From Gammaproteobacteria bacterium (GTDB lineage: Bacteria > Pseudomonadota > Gammaproteobacteria > JAJDOJ01): a stretch of DNA of 58,182 bases. Positions 30,275-38,491 of the stretch are shown in pieces; position 1 is the first letter of the stretch, and each line of letters begins with the position of its first letter. The DNA lies in NCBI GenBank assembly GCA_026984215.1, contig JALSSO010000053.1:1-58182 (forward strand), given 5' to 3'. The notes under the pieces were generated by a model that saw nothing but the letters and a program-made list of their open reading frames with translations, searched no databases and was not told the DNA's origin. The translations under genes were made by a program, and so were the position numbers.

Positions 30275-31135
30275 GTGGAAGAATCCAACTGCAAGAAATG
30301 CCCCGATCCCTCACCCGGCTGGGTGATGACCTTCGCCGACCTGATGTCGCTGCTGCTCGCCTTCTTCGTGTTGCTGTTTTCGTTTTCGGAATTGGACAAG
30401 CAGAAATACAAGCGGATCGCCGGCTCCATGCGCGAGGCATTCGGTATCCAGAAGGTCGTCCGAGTCAAGGAACCGCCCAAGGGCGTGAACATCATCGCGC
30501 GCGAGTTCTCGCCCGGCCGGCCCGATCCGACGCTCATCAACGCGGTGCGGCAGTTCACCATCGACGATCTGCGCAAGAACCTGCGCATTCAGGACTACCT
30601 CAAGTTACTGAAGGAGCGCATGAAACGCGACAAGATCGTTTTGCAGAAGAAGTTGGCACGCGAGATCCGGGAGGGCGAAGTGGAGATCGACGCCGAAGAG
30701 CGCAAGATCATCCTGAGGATTCGCGAACAGGGCGTGTTCGAGTCCGGGCGGGCCGAGCTCATGCCCGCGTTCATTCCGGTCCTGCAACGCGTCCGGGAGG
30801 CATTGGAGGAGACGGGCGGTGGGGACATGATCGTGGTCTCGGGCCACACCGACGACCGTCCGATCGCCACCGGCCGCTTCCGTTCCAATTGGGATCTGTC
30901 GGCGGCCCGCGCGGCTTCCGTGGTGCATTTTCTGACGGCCGATGGCGGTCTGCCCCCGGAACATTTCCGCATCGAGGGCTACGCCGACACGCGGCCGCGC
31001 GCCGACAACGCCACGCCCGAGGGACGCGCGAAAAACCGCCGCGTGGAGATCGCCGTGGTCTATGGGCGGGATGAGGAAATCACGCGGGCCCTCTTGGCGA
31101 GCGCCGAGTCGGCCGCCGACGGCGACAAGCCATGA
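30275..31135 (+). CDS. motB: MotB/PomB, flagellar stator peptidoglycan-binding subunit
   Basis: Anchors the stator to peptidoglycan and carries the ion-binding Asp. The GTG at 30275 gives 286 residues; the plug and helix follow in WVMTFADLMSLLLAFFVLLF, with the ion-binding residue Asp22. A C-terminal OmpA-like domain has VSGHTDDRPIATGRFRSNWD and ends in KNRRVEIAV. The N-terminal CKKCPDPSPGW stretch is of the PomB kind. Start is GTG preceded by GGGGGAGAGG. Gap to motA is 18 bases, so the two are co-translated in effect. Confidence 0.93.
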   Translation: MEESNCKKCPDPSPGWVMTFADLMSLLLAFFVLLFSFSELDKQKYKRIAGSMREAFGIQKVVRVKEPPKGVNIIAREFSPGRPDPTLINAVRQFTIDDLRKNLRIQDYLKLLKERMKRDKIVLQKKLAREIREGEVEIDAEERKIILRIREQGVFESGRAELMPAFIPVLQRVREALEETGGGDMIVVSGHTDDRPIATGRFRSNWDLSAARAASVVHFLTADGGLPPEHFRIEGYADTRPRADNATPEGRAKNRRVEIAVVYGRDEEITRALLASAESAADGDKP

Positions 31136-31162
31136 ACCCGATCGACAGGGGATGAACCCATC

Positions 31163-31756
31163 ATGGTGAAGCAGACGACCGAACGACGGGAACACTACCG
31201 GATCAAGGATGAAGTGGTCCTGCAATACCGGCGCCTTGCGGAATCGACCTGTGAGCAACTCGCCGGGCGCGTCGGTGACAGCCTGCCCAACGCCTTCTCG
31301 ATCAAGGCGCGGTTCCTGGCTCTCGACCAGCGCATGATCCCGGCGCTCAAGCAGATCGAATCCACGTCTCCGGCCGTGGCCCGTTACCTCTGTCTGCTCG
31401 ACCAGAAGCTGGGCATTCTCGCCGAATACATCACCCGTCAGGAACTGGACGCACTCCGTTCCGAACCGGTGGAAGTGGACATCAGTGCCGGAGGGATCGC
31501 GTTCGGCACGGACATCCCCATCGAGCGCGGTGCGTTACTGGAACTGCAGCTGCTGCTGTTGCCGTCGCTGGTGGGCATCCAGGCCTATGGGCGGGTCGTC
31601 TACTGCAAGCCGGCCCCCGGTCCGTCGCCCGCCTACCGTGTCGGGGTGCGCTATGAATGCATCCAGGAGGAAGACCGGGATCTCATCGCGCAGCACGTGC
31701 TCCATCGCGATGCCGAACGGCTGCGCAAGCGCGCCTGCGGGGCAGGCGGTCGATAA
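31163..31756 (+). CDS. PilZ-domain protein, possible c-di-GMP effector of motility
   Basis: A 197-residue soluble protein. The c-di-GMP-binding elements are split: an arginine motif at the very N-terminus (ERREHYRIKDEV, residues 7-18) and the DISAGGIAF motif at residues 106-114, with about 85 helical residues between them (residues 20-105), unlike minimal PilZ domains where they are 20-30 residues apart. The rest of the beta-barrel follows (LLELQLLLLPSLVGIQAYGRVVY, YRVGVRYECI). The placement right behind motAB suggests it tunes stator or swimming behaviour, like YcgR. Binding is inferred from motifs. Confidence 0.8.
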   Translation: MVKQTTERREHYRIKDEVVLQYRRLAESTCEQLAGRVGDSLPNAFSIKARFLALDQRMIPALKQIESTSPAVARYLCLLDQKLGILAEYITRQELDALRSEPVEVDISAGGIAFGTDIPIERGALLELQLLLLPSLVGIQAYGRVVYCKPAPGPSPAYRVGVRYECIQEEDRDLIAQHVLHRDAERLRKRACGAGGR

Positions 31757-31874
31757 GGCAGGTGGCCCCGTCTCCGCCCGTTTCACGCCGACCCGGCGTG
31801 GTGTCGAACCCTTGCGCGGCGGTCCGCCATGCGGCCGGTTATACTCTGGAGCTGGCGGTTGATCTGGAGGGTGC

Positions 31875-32798
31875 ATGGCGACGAAACGGGGTCGGGACGG
31901 CGAACGGCTGGACGCCGATACGGAACTTCCGGCCACGGCGAGTTCGGTGCTGGGCCTCATCCGGGACGATGGACCCGCCGATCTCGAAGGGCTGCACGAG
32001 GGACCGCCCGGCGAGGCGGAGGGGGTACGGCTGCTGCGGGAAGCCTCCGTGGAGGCGGACGGGTCACCGTCGGCGGCCCCGGCATCACCGCCAGAGGCGG
32101 CTGCGGCCCGTGCTTCGCAGGGGGAACGACCCCGTCGGTTGGGCGTGGCGCTGCTCTGGGTCCTGGTGGTCTGCCTGGCGGCGGCGTTGGTGGTCGAAAC
32201 CCTGTGGACGATGGACGGGTTGCGTCGTCTCGACGCAGAGGTCCATGCGCTGCGTCGCCAGGTGGACGGCGGCGCCGGTGCCGTGCAGCTGGCCTCTCTG
32301 CGGGCACGCCTGGATCGTATGGAAGGTCTCGTCCGGGAACAGGGCCGGCGCATGGACGCCCTGGATGCCGCGGTCGTACCCCAGCGGCGCTGGGAGGCGC
32401 TGCGCTCGGAGCTGGAGGAACTGCGCAGGCGCCTGCCCGATCCGGCGGACGATACCCAGGAGGGGGGCGGGCCTGCGCAGGCGGCCGGAGGGACCCGAGC
32501 GGATCATACGGGGGCCGAGACCCACGAGACGGCCGCGGCGAGTGGCGCGCCGGCGTCCCGGGAGAACTGGGCGGTGAATCTGATCACCGTGGCTGGGGAG
32601 GGGCGGGCCCGGGCCTATCGTGAGCGCTATGCGGCCCAGGGGCTCGACGTACGGATGGAGGCCTTCGAGAAGGGTGGCAGAAAACTGTATCGCCTGTTCG
32701 TGGACGGATATCCGGACCGGGAAACCGCCCTGCGCGAGGGCCGGCGGCTCAAGGAACGCCTGCGACTCGACGAACTTTGGGTGACTCGGGTTGAATGA
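31875..32798 (+). CDS. Membrane protein with coiled coil and C-terminal SPOR domain
   Basis: A 307-residue protein of unknown role. It has a hydrophilic N-terminal region of about 88 residues, one membrane helix (GVALLWVLVVCLAAALVV, about residues 89-110), a coiled coil (LRRLDAEVHALRRQVDG ... VREQGRRMDALDAAV, residues about 113-180), a variable Gly/Ala/Thr-rich linker, and a 75-residue C-terminal SPOR-like domain (NWAVNLITVAGEGRARAYRE ... LYRLFVDGYPDRETAL). SPOR domains bind denuded peptidoglycan. It follows the PilZ gene by 118 bases, with a TATACT at 31840-31845 but no matching -35. A flagellar or polar cell-wall role is possible from context only. Confidence 0.75.
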   Translation: MATKRGRDGERLDADTELPATASSVLGLIRDDGPADLEGLHEGPPGEAEGVRLLREASVEADGSPSAAPASPPEAAAARASQGERPRRLGVALLWVLVVCLAAALVVETLWTMDGLRRLDAEVHALRRQVDGGAGAVQLASLRARLDRMEGLVREQGRRMDALDAAVVPQRRWEALRSELEELRRRLPDPADDTQEGGGPAQAAGGTRADHTGAETHETAAASGAPASRENWAVNLITVAGEGRARAYRERYAAQGLDVRMEAFEKGGRKLYRLFVDGYPDRETALREGRRLKERLRLDELWVTRVE

Positions 32799-32835
32799 AA
32801 GTGACCGGCCTCTGCGGAGCGGGAGGTCCTCATGG

Positions 32836-33270
32836 TCAGGCCCGGCCGAGATCGCGGCGTTTTTCGGTGCCCTGCAATCCTCCGGAGGCGCGATAGGTGG
32901 CGGCGTCACCCGGCACGCGGCCGAGCACCTCCAGTGCCTGGTGGGTACTCCACTGCAACTGCCGCACCAGCAGCGCGTTGCGCTGGTTGTCCCGCTCGCA
33001 ACCACGAAGCAGGGTGCGCAACCGATCCCACGCCGGGTCCGTAGGGTCCGGCGGCCGGCCATCTCCGCCGATCCGGGTGTGGTCCTCCAGCTCACGTGTC
33101 AAAGCGTTGACGGCGTCAACGACCCGTTCCTTGTCCCGGACCACGGTTTCCAGGTGCTCGGGGTCATGTCGGGAGAGGGCCTCGTGTTCGGCCTCCAACA
33201 GCCGTTGCAGGTCCGTGACCCGCGCCTGGAGTTCCTCGAGCAGCGCGGCGGGAGAAGTCTGCCCGTTCAT
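32836..33270 (-). CDS. flgN: FlgN, chaperone for hook-filament junction proteins
   Basis: Cytoplasmic chaperone that delivers FlgK and FlgL to the flagellar export gate. The 144-residue, all-helical product has the FlgN-family look: LLEELQARVTDLQRLLEAEH, then a central DKERVVDAVNALTREL segment and a C-terminal amphipathic part that binds FlgK/FlgL. It overlaps the flgM stop by 4 bases (ATGA), and the order flgA-flgM-flgN on the strand opposite flgB is the standard arrangement. Sequence identity is low in this family, so the call depends partly on position. Confidence 0.88.
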   Translation of the reverse strand: MNGQTSPAALLEELQARVTDLQRLLEAEHEALSRHDPEHLETVVRDKERVVDAVNALTRELEDHTRIGGDGRPPDPTDPAWDRLRTLLRGCERDNQRNALLVRQLQWSTHQALEVLGRVPGDAATYRASGGLQGTEKRRDLGRA

Positions 33271-33575
33271 TTGACGGCGAACAGGCGTTGTTCGAAGCCG
33301 ACGAGCTTGCGGGCCACCCGCCGGGAGTCCACCTGATAGCTTCCGTCCGCCAACGCGGCCCGTAGCTCGGCCACGCGTCGTTCGTCGACCCCCGAGGCCT
33401 GCGCCGCTCTCTGTTCCGCCGCCTGCAGCGTGCGGGCGGTGTCGGTGAGTGTCACCTGATCCCCATTGGATCCGGTCCCGACGGGCTGGCTCCGGCCGGT
33501 CACGCCGGTACGGCCGGTCGCCGGCTTCGCAGGCGCGGTGCCGGCATGGGTGAGGCCTTTGATCGTGTTGCTCAT
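33267..33575 (-). CDS. flgM: FlgM, anti-sigma-28 factor
   Basis: Binds FliA (sigma-28) and is exported once the hook is complete, which frees FliA for late genes. The 102-residue product starts MSNTIKGLT; the C-terminal half carries the FliA-binding helices (DERRVAELRAALADGSYQVD and VARKLVGFEQRLF), preceded by a Gly/Thr/Pro-rich disordered stretch as expected. A sigma-28 promoter lies just upstream, which makes it self-limiting: FliA drives its own inhibitor. Confidence 0.93.
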   Translation of the reverse strand: MSNTIKGLTHAGTAPAKPATGRTGVTGRSQPVGTGSNGDQVTLTDTARTLQAAEQRAAQASGVDERRVAELRAALADGSYQVDSRRVARKLVGFEQRLFAVK

Positions 33576-33604
33576 GGGCTCGTTCTCCGCTTCTGCCGTT
33601 CAGT

Positions 33605-33631
33605 GTATCGGCCGATACCGAAAAATCTTTA
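33605..33631 (-). promoter_or_regulatory. Sigma-28 promoter of flgMN
   Basis: On the minus strand TAAAGATT (33631 to 33624), 11 bases, GCCGATAC (33612 to 33605). Only the last -10 base and two -35 bases differ from the FliA consensus and the spacing is exact. It lies about 30 bases upstream of the flgM ATG, after the flgA stop. Confidence 0.88.
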
Positions 33632-33705
33632 GCGGCCTGTGGATCAATCCGTTGTGCACCCAGAGGGCCCGAGCGCCCCAGGGTCGTTCGGCGTGCGTCA
33701 CGTCC

Positions 33706-34461
33706 TCAGTCGGTGCGCACGAAACCCGCGGGGTCCACGACCCCTTCCACCACTTTCCGGCTCTTGACGTTGCGCACCCGGATCCGCTGGCCGGCCGCGC
33801 CGTCGGACAGCGCACGGCCGGTCATTCGTACCGACAGCATCCCGCTGCCGGCCACCAGTTCCACTCGTTGTCCGCGGCGGATCAGCGGGACCTCTTCGAG
33901 CAGGTTTTCCGTGAGTACTGCTCCGGCGGACACCGGCCGCCGCAGGCGCTTGCCGATCGCCCGGTCGGGGTCCTGGATCGCGCTGCCCGGGGTCGTCGAG
34001 ACGTCTTTGCGAGTCACGCGCAGGTCACCGGCCGAGATCACGGCTCCCCGGGCCAGAGCGCGGGTGGTGACCACCACCGGTCCCCGGTGACGGACGCGGG
34101 CCGAGACGTAGACGGTCCAGGGCTTCGGTGCCGTGCAGCGTACGCCGACCGTGAGCGTGTCGCCCCGAGGCGAGTGCGATGCGGAAAATGCCTCCAGGGG
34201 CACCGAGCAGGCCGTCAGGCGCAGTCTCCGGTCGAGGCTGCCCACCCGGATCTCGGGCCGATCGTCGGCGAATCCCTCGGTCGCCGCCACATAGCTTTCG
34301 ACCACCTGTCGGATTTCCTCCAGGGATTGCACGGGGCGTTCTGCAGCGGTCACCGTCGGCGTCCATAGAACGGGGTGCGCCAGGAACAGCGTCAGGATGG
34401 GCACTGCCTGCGCGATGGCCCGCAGTGAATGGAACGAGGGGAACTGAATGGCCGGTTTCAT
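33706..34461 (-). CDS. flgA: FlgA, P-ring assembly chaperone
   Basis: Periplasmic chaperone that helps FlgI form the P ring. The 251-residue precursor has an N-terminal signal with a hydrophobic core at about residues 17-33 and probable cleavage after the AA at 39-40. The mature part ends in a SAF domain: VSAGAVLTENLLEEVPLIRR and then RGQRVELVAGSGMLSVRM, with the family end GVVDPAGFVRTD. It diverges from flgB across 267 bases holding two opposed sigma-54 promoters. FlgA is well supported by sequence and order. Confidence 0.93.
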   Translation of the reverse strand: MKPAIQFPSFHSLRAIAQAVPILTLFLAHPVLWTPTVTAAERPVQSLEEIRQVVESYVAATEGFADDRPEIRVGSLDRRLRLTACSVPLEAFSASHSPRGDTLTVGVRCTAPKPWTVYVSARVRHRGPVVVTTRALARGAVISAGDLRVTRKDVSTTPGSAIQDPDRAIGKRLRRPVSAGAVLTENLLEEVPLIRRGQRVELVAGSGMLSVRMTGRALSDGAAGQRIRVRNVKSRKVVEGVVDPAGFVRTD

Positions 34462-34513
34462 GACGGATCTGTGCGGTTCTGGGCGTCAACGATGTGTCTT
34501 TCGAAAGAGATCA

Positions 34514-34530
34514 AGCAAACAACATGCCAG
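34514..34530 (-). promoter_or_regulatory. Sigma-54 promoter of flgA
   Basis: On the minus strand CTGGCATGTTGTTTGCT (34530 to 34514) fits YTGGCAY-N5-TTGCW, with GG and GC ten bases apart as required. A start about 12 bases on gives a leader of about 40 bases before the flgA ATG at 34461. Confidence 0.85.
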
Positions 34531-34672
34531 TGCAGGATCGGCAAAGAACCGCCTGCTCGTTCGGGCGGGCGGCAAGACGTTGCCTGTGTCCCCGTGTCGG
34601 TGCCTGGCATTGCAGACGGCGGTGCAGTGCCACAGCGGCCCGGGGTGGGGCTTCCAGGTCCTGCGTGTTGGG

Positions 34673-34689
34673 TTGGCATCCGAATTGCA
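34673..34689 (+). promoter_or_regulatory. Sigma-54 promoter of flgBCDEF
   Basis: TTGGCATCCGAATTGCA matches the sigma-54 -24/-12 consensus, with GG and GC ten bases apart, and lies 40 bases before the flgB ATG. Divergent from the flgA element by about 140 bases; an enhancer-binding regulator of the FleQ type, whose gene starts at the right edge of the window, would be expected to serve both. Confidence 0.88.
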
Positions 34690-34728
34690 TGGGTCTTGTC
34701 GCAAACGCGGTTGACGGAGACGAAAGTC

Positions 34729-35118
34729 ATGGCCATGGACATCGACAGTGCCTTGGGTATCCACCCCCGGATGCTCGCCCTGCGTGCCCGGCGCGCGGAG
34801 GTTCTGGCCCGGAACATCGCCAATGCGGACACGCCCCAGTACAAGGCGCGAGACGTGGACTTCTCGCGTGTCCTGGACGAGGCCCGATCCGGTCTGTCCC
34901 TGACCGTGACCCATCCGGCGCACCTGGGGGCCGGCGGCGGGCCGACCGGGATCCCGCTGGCCTATCGGGTGCCCATGCAGCCGGCTTTGGACGGCAATAC
35001 GGTGGAGCCGCAGGTGGAACGCGCCGCGTTTCTGGACAATGCGTTGCGTTACCACGCATCGCTGCGGTTCCTGGACGGCAAGGTGAAGTCCATCCTCACG
35101 GCCCTGCGAGGTGAATGA
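34729..35118 (+). CDS. flgB: FlgB, proximal rod protein
   Basis: Rod component of the flagellar basal body, exported through the type III apparatus. The 129-residue product contains the N-terminal rod-family motif ARNIANADTPQYKARDVDF and the C-terminal helix ALRYHASLRFLDGKVKSI. ATG at 34729 gives the usual start; a second ATG two codons later is also possible. It is first in flgBCDEF and overlaps flgC by 4 bases. Confidence 0.95.
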   Translation: MAMDIDSALGIHPRMLALRARRAEVLARNIANADTPQYKARDVDFSRVLDEARSGLSLTVTHPAHLGAGGGPTGIPLAYRVPMQPALDGNTVEPQVERAAFLDNALRYHASLRFLDGKVKSILTALRGE

Positions 35119-35552
35119 TCATGTCTTTGGAGCGAATCCTCGGCATTGCCGGCAGCGCGCTCAGCGCCCAGACGGTACGGCTCAACACCACCGCCAGCAA
35201 TCTGGCCAACGCGGAGACGGTGGCCGGATCGCCACAGGCCGCATACAAAGCGCGCCATCCGGTCTTCGCCACGCTGGTGTCCGGCCTCGCCGCCGGCAGG
35301 CAGGGGGCGCCCGGCGTCCCGGCCGGTGGCGTGGCCGTCCTGGGCGTGGTGGAAAGCACCGCGCCGCCGCGGGCCGAGTACCGGCCGGGCCATCCGCTGG
35401 CCGACGAGAACGGCAATGTCTACGTGTCCAATGTCAACCTGATGGAGGAGATGGCCGATCTGATCTCGGCATCCCGGGCGTACCAGACCGACGTCGAGCT
35501 GATGAACACCTCGAAGCAGCTGTTGCTGAAGACGTTGGAGCTGGGCAAGTGA
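35115..35552 (+). CDS. flgC: FlgC, proximal rod protein
   Basis: Rod protein of 145 residues (143 if the second ATG at 35121 is used). It has the family opening LERILGIAGSALSAQTVRLN, the NLANAETVAGSPQAAYKARH segment and the C-terminal NLMEEMADLISASRAYQTD signature shared with FlgC and FlgG. It follows flgB with an ATGA overlap and precedes flgD by 31 bases. Export is by the flagellar type III system. Confidence 0.95.
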   Translation: MIMSLERILGIAGSALSAQTVRLNTTASNLANAETVAGSPQAAYKARHPVFATLVSGLAAGRQGAPGVPAGGVAVLGVVESTAPPRAEYRPGHPLADENGNVYVSNVNLMEEMADLISASRAYQTDVELMNTSKQLLLKTLELGK

Positions 35553-35583
35553 ACCCGATCGAAACGGCAGCGAGGTGAGCACC

Positions 35584-36282
35584 ATGCAGGTCAACGACGA
35601 TCCCATCGCAGCCAGACTGGATGCCCTGGGTCTGTCCCGGCGGGCCGAGAGCGAATCGCGGAAACGCGACGAGCTCGGCCAGGCGGACTTCCTCGAATTG
35701 ATGACCGCACAGCTCCAGAACCAGGATCCGCTGCAACCGCTGCAGAACAAGGAGTTCCTGGGTCAGTTGGCGCAGTTCAGCACCGTTCAGGGGCTGACCG
35801 AGCTGCAGACCGCCTTCTCTTCACTGGCCAGCTCGTTGCAATCCAACCGGGCATTGCAGGCGGCCTCACTGGTGGACCGCTCGGTCCTGGTGGAGAGCCC
35901 GTTCGGCGTGCTGAAGGAGGGGCAGGGACTGGAGGGCGCGGTGGAACTGCCGGCGTCCGTGGGCGACCTGACGTTGCGGATTTCGGACATGTCCGGGCAG
36001 GTGGTCCGGGAATTGGCGCTGGACGGCAACGAGGCCGGGCGGGTCCCGTTCACCTGGGACGGCTTCTCGGATGCCGGGGATCCCCTGCCCCCCGGCTACT
36101 ACCACGTGGTGGCCGAAGGCACCGTGGACGGGGAGACGCAGCAGTTCACCACCTATGCCCTGGGGCGGGTGGAGAGCGTGGTGCTGGCTTCCGAAGACGG
36201 CGCAATGATGCTCAATCTGGCTGGCCTGGGGCAGTATGGACTCGACGAGGTGGTGGAGATCCGCTCGCCCGGACCGGCCTGA
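35584..36282 (+). CDS. flgD: FlgD, hook-capping scaffold protein
   Basis: Caps the growing hook and is discarded on completion. The 232-residue product has the conserved N-terminal block FLELMTAQLQNQDPLQPLQNK and FLGQLAQFSTVQGL, and later beta-rich hook-cap domains (FTWDGFSDAGDPLPPGYYHV). The ATG at 35584 is preferred over the in-frame GTG at 35575 because AGGTGAG lies six bases before it; the difference is three residues. Confidence 0.95.
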   Translation: MQVNDDPIAARLDALGLSRRAESESRKRDELGQADFLELMTAQLQNQDPLQPLQNKEFLGQLAQFSTVQGLTELQTAFSSLASSLQSNRALQAASLVDRSVLVESPFGVLKEGQGLEGAVELPASVGDLTLRISDMSGQVVRELALDGNEAGRVPFTWDGFSDAGDPLPPGYYHVVAEGTVDGETQQFTTYALGRVESVVLASEDGAMMLNLAGLGQYGLDEVVEIRSPGPA

Positions 36283-36346
36283 CCGAACCCGCGACGCGCC
36301 GCTTCCAGCGAGCGATCACGGATCCTGAACGAACAAGGAGGGAAAC

Positions 36347-37600
36347 ATGCCATTCAACATCGCCATCAGCGGAATCTCGGCGGCCACATCCGACCTGCGG
36401 GTGATCGGCAACAATATTTCCAACGCCGGCACCATTGGGTTCAAGTCGTCGCGGGCGGAGTTCGCCGACGTGTACGCCACGAGTGTATTCGGCACCGCAT
36501 CGACCGCCACCGGCAGCGGTGTCCACCTCACCGACGTGGCCCAGCAGTTCACCCAGGGCAACGTCACGTTCACCAACAACAACCTGGATCTGGCCATCAA
36601 CGGCCAGGGGTTCTTCCGGATGAACGACGGGGGCACGGTGGTCTACACGCGGGCCGGAGCGTTCAGGACCGACCGGGACGGCTACCTGGTCAACGCGCAA
36701 CAGCAACGGCTGACCGGCTTTCTGGCCAACGGCAACGGGCAGATCACGGGCCAGCTCGGGGATCTGAAGCTCGATCTCTCCAACATCGAACCGGCGGCCA
36801 CCCAGCGCGTCGATGGTGCGCTGAACCTCGACGCCACCGAGGTGCCGCCCACCTTGCCGTGGGCCGGCCCCTACAATTTCGGGGATCCGCCTCCGGACCC
36901 CGCCACCTACAACAGCGCTACGTCACTGACCATCTACGACAGCCTGGGCAATGCCCATGGCTTGAGTCTCTATTTCGTCAAGACCGGCGCCAACACCTGG
37001 GACGTGCATGCGCTCGTGGACGGAGTCACCGTGGGCGCCACGCCGGCGGGTTCGCTCACGTTCAACGACGACGGCAGCATCGATCCCGCCACCTCGCTCA
37101 TCAACATCACGGGCTGGACGCCGCTGGACACCGACGGCAACCCCAACGGGGCCGCCGTGCAGGACTTCGACGTGTCCCTGCTGGAGACCACGCAGTTCGG
37201 CAGCCCCTTCGCGGTCAACGCGCTCAGCCAGGACGGATACGCGACCGGTCAGCTGGCCAGTGTGGAAATCGACGGTTCGGGAATCATCTTCGGCCGATAC
37301 ACCAACGGCCAGTCCAAGGCGCTCGGCCAGGTGGCCCTGGCCAACTTCCCCAATCCGGGGGGGTTGCAGCCCCTGGGCGACACGGCCTGGGCCGAGACCT
37401 ATTCCTCGGGTCAACCACTGGTGGGTGCACCGGGGTCGGGAAGGCTGGGCGTGGTCCAGTCCGGAGCATTGGAGGAATCGAACGTGGAACTGACCCAAGA
37501 GATGGTCAAGCTGATCACGGCCCAGCGCAACTTCCAGGCCAACGCCCAGACCATCCGAACGGCCGACGCCGTCACCCAGACCATCATCAACATCCGCTGA
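36347..37600 (+). CDS. flgE: FlgE, flagellar hook protein
   Basis: Hook subunit of 417 residues, polymerising into the universal joint between rod and filament. The start [20 protein letters not shown] and the [19 protein letters not shown] motif are typical, as is the C-terminal [20 protein letters not shown]. The central domain is of ordinary size. It is preceded by GGAGGG at the right distance. No separate promoter was found in the 64-base gap after flgD. Confidence 0.96.
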   Translation: MPFNIAISGISAATSDLRVIGNNISNAGTIGFKSSRAEFADVYATSVFGTASTATGSGVHLTDVAQQFTQGNVTFTNNNLDLAINGQGFFRMNDGGTVVYTRAGAFRTDRDGYLVNAQQQRLTGFLANGNGQITGQLGDLKLDLSNIEPAATQRVDGALNLDATEVPPTLPWAGPYNFGDPPPDPATYNSATSLTIYDSLGNAHGLSLYFVKTGANTWDVHALVDGVTVGATPAGSLTFNDDGSIDPATSLINITGWTPLDTDGNPNGAAVQDFDVSLLETTQFGSPFAVNALSQDGYATGQLASVEIDGSGIIFGRYTNGQSKALGQVALANFPNPGGLQPLGDTAWAETYSSGQPLVGAPGSGRLGVVQSGALEESNVELTQEMVKLITAQRNFQANAQTIRTADAVTQTIINIR

Positions 37601-37621
37601 ACGCGCTGAAGGGAGGGCGTG

Positions 37622-38362
37622 ATGGACCGGCTCGTTTATGTGGGTATGGCCGGGGCGCGGGACGCGACCCTGGCCCAGGCCCGGATCACCAATAACCTGG
37701 CCAACGCGACGGTGCCGGGCTTCAGGGCGGATCTGACGCGCATCCGCAGTCTGCCGCTGTACGGCCCGGGCCAGCCGGCGCGGGTCGTTCCACAGGCCGA
37801 GCCGGTGGGCGCGGATCTGGCACCCGGCACGGTCCAGGCCACCGGCCGCCCGCTGGACGTGGCCATCGACGGGCGCGGGTGGATCGCGGTCCAGGCTCCG
37901 GACGGAGGCGAAGCCTATACGCGGGCGGGAGACTTGCGGGTCAACAGCGCCGGGCTTCTGACCACGGGGGCCGGACACCCCGTCTTGGGCGAGAACGGAC
38001 CCATCGCGGTGCCGCCGGCCGAATCGCTGGAAATCGCGCCGGACGGGACGATTTCCGCCCGCCTGGTGGGGGAGGGCGCCACGGGACTGGTGGTGCTGGA
38101 CCGGATCCGTCTGGTCAGCGCCCCGGATGACGTGTTGCAAAAGAGCCTCGACGGCCTGTTCCGCGCTCGGATACCGGGGCAGGCCAAGCCGGACGCCGCA
38201 GTAAGGCTCAAGCCGCAGGCTCTGGAATCGAGCAACGTGAGCACCGTCGGCGCCATGGCCGAGCTCATCGGTATGGCCCGCAACTTCGAGATCCAGGTGC
38301 GACTGATGAAGACCGCGGAGGAGAACGACGCGGCCACCCAGCAACTGCTCCGGCTCGGTTGA
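37622..38362 (+). CDS. flgF: FlgF, proximal rod protein
   Basis: Rod protein of 246 residues. The N-terminal helix and motif ARITNNLANATVPGFRADL, and the C-terminal VGAMAELIGMARNFEIQVRL, are typical of FlgF. The ATG at 37622 follows GGAGGG; an in-frame GTG three bases earlier was not used. It ends flgBCDEF; a new promoter precedes flgG. Confidence 0.94.
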   Translation: MDRLVYVGMAGARDATLAQARITNNLANATVPGFRADLTRIRSLPLYGPGQPARVVPQAEPVGADLAPGTVQATGRPLDVAIDGRGWIAVQAPDGGEAYTRAGDLRVNSAGLLTTGAGHPVLGENGPIAVPPAESLEIAPDGTISARLVGEGATGLVVLDRIRLVSAPDDVLQKSLDGLFRARIPGQAKPDAAVRLKPQALESSNVSTVGAMAELIGMARNFEIQVRLMKTAEENDAATQQLLRLG

Positions 38363-38406
38363 ACAGCGAAGTAGGGGCAGCAGGGCGGCCCAGGCGGAAA
38401 ACAGAT

Positions 38407-38423
38407 CTGGCACGAGGCTTGCG
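38407..38423 (+). promoter_or_regulatory. Sigma-54 promoter of flgGHIJ
   Basis: CTGGCACGAGGCTTGCG is nearly the ideal sigma-54 consensus (TGGCACG-N4-TTGC), ten bases between GG and GC, 69 bases upstream of the flgG ATG in the 129-base gap after flgF. It shows that the distal rod and ring genes form their own transcription unit. Confidence 0.9.
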
Positions 38424-38491
38424 TGGATCTCCATGAGAGGCCGCGGCCGCCAAACGGCCGACACTTATCGAAGTCTACAGGGAGAACCATC

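Noticed and set aside
31812-31845. Sigma-70 promoter for the SPOR gene (TTGCGC and TATACT)
   Set aside because: The spacer is 22 bases, too long; read-through from the motA promoter is as likely.
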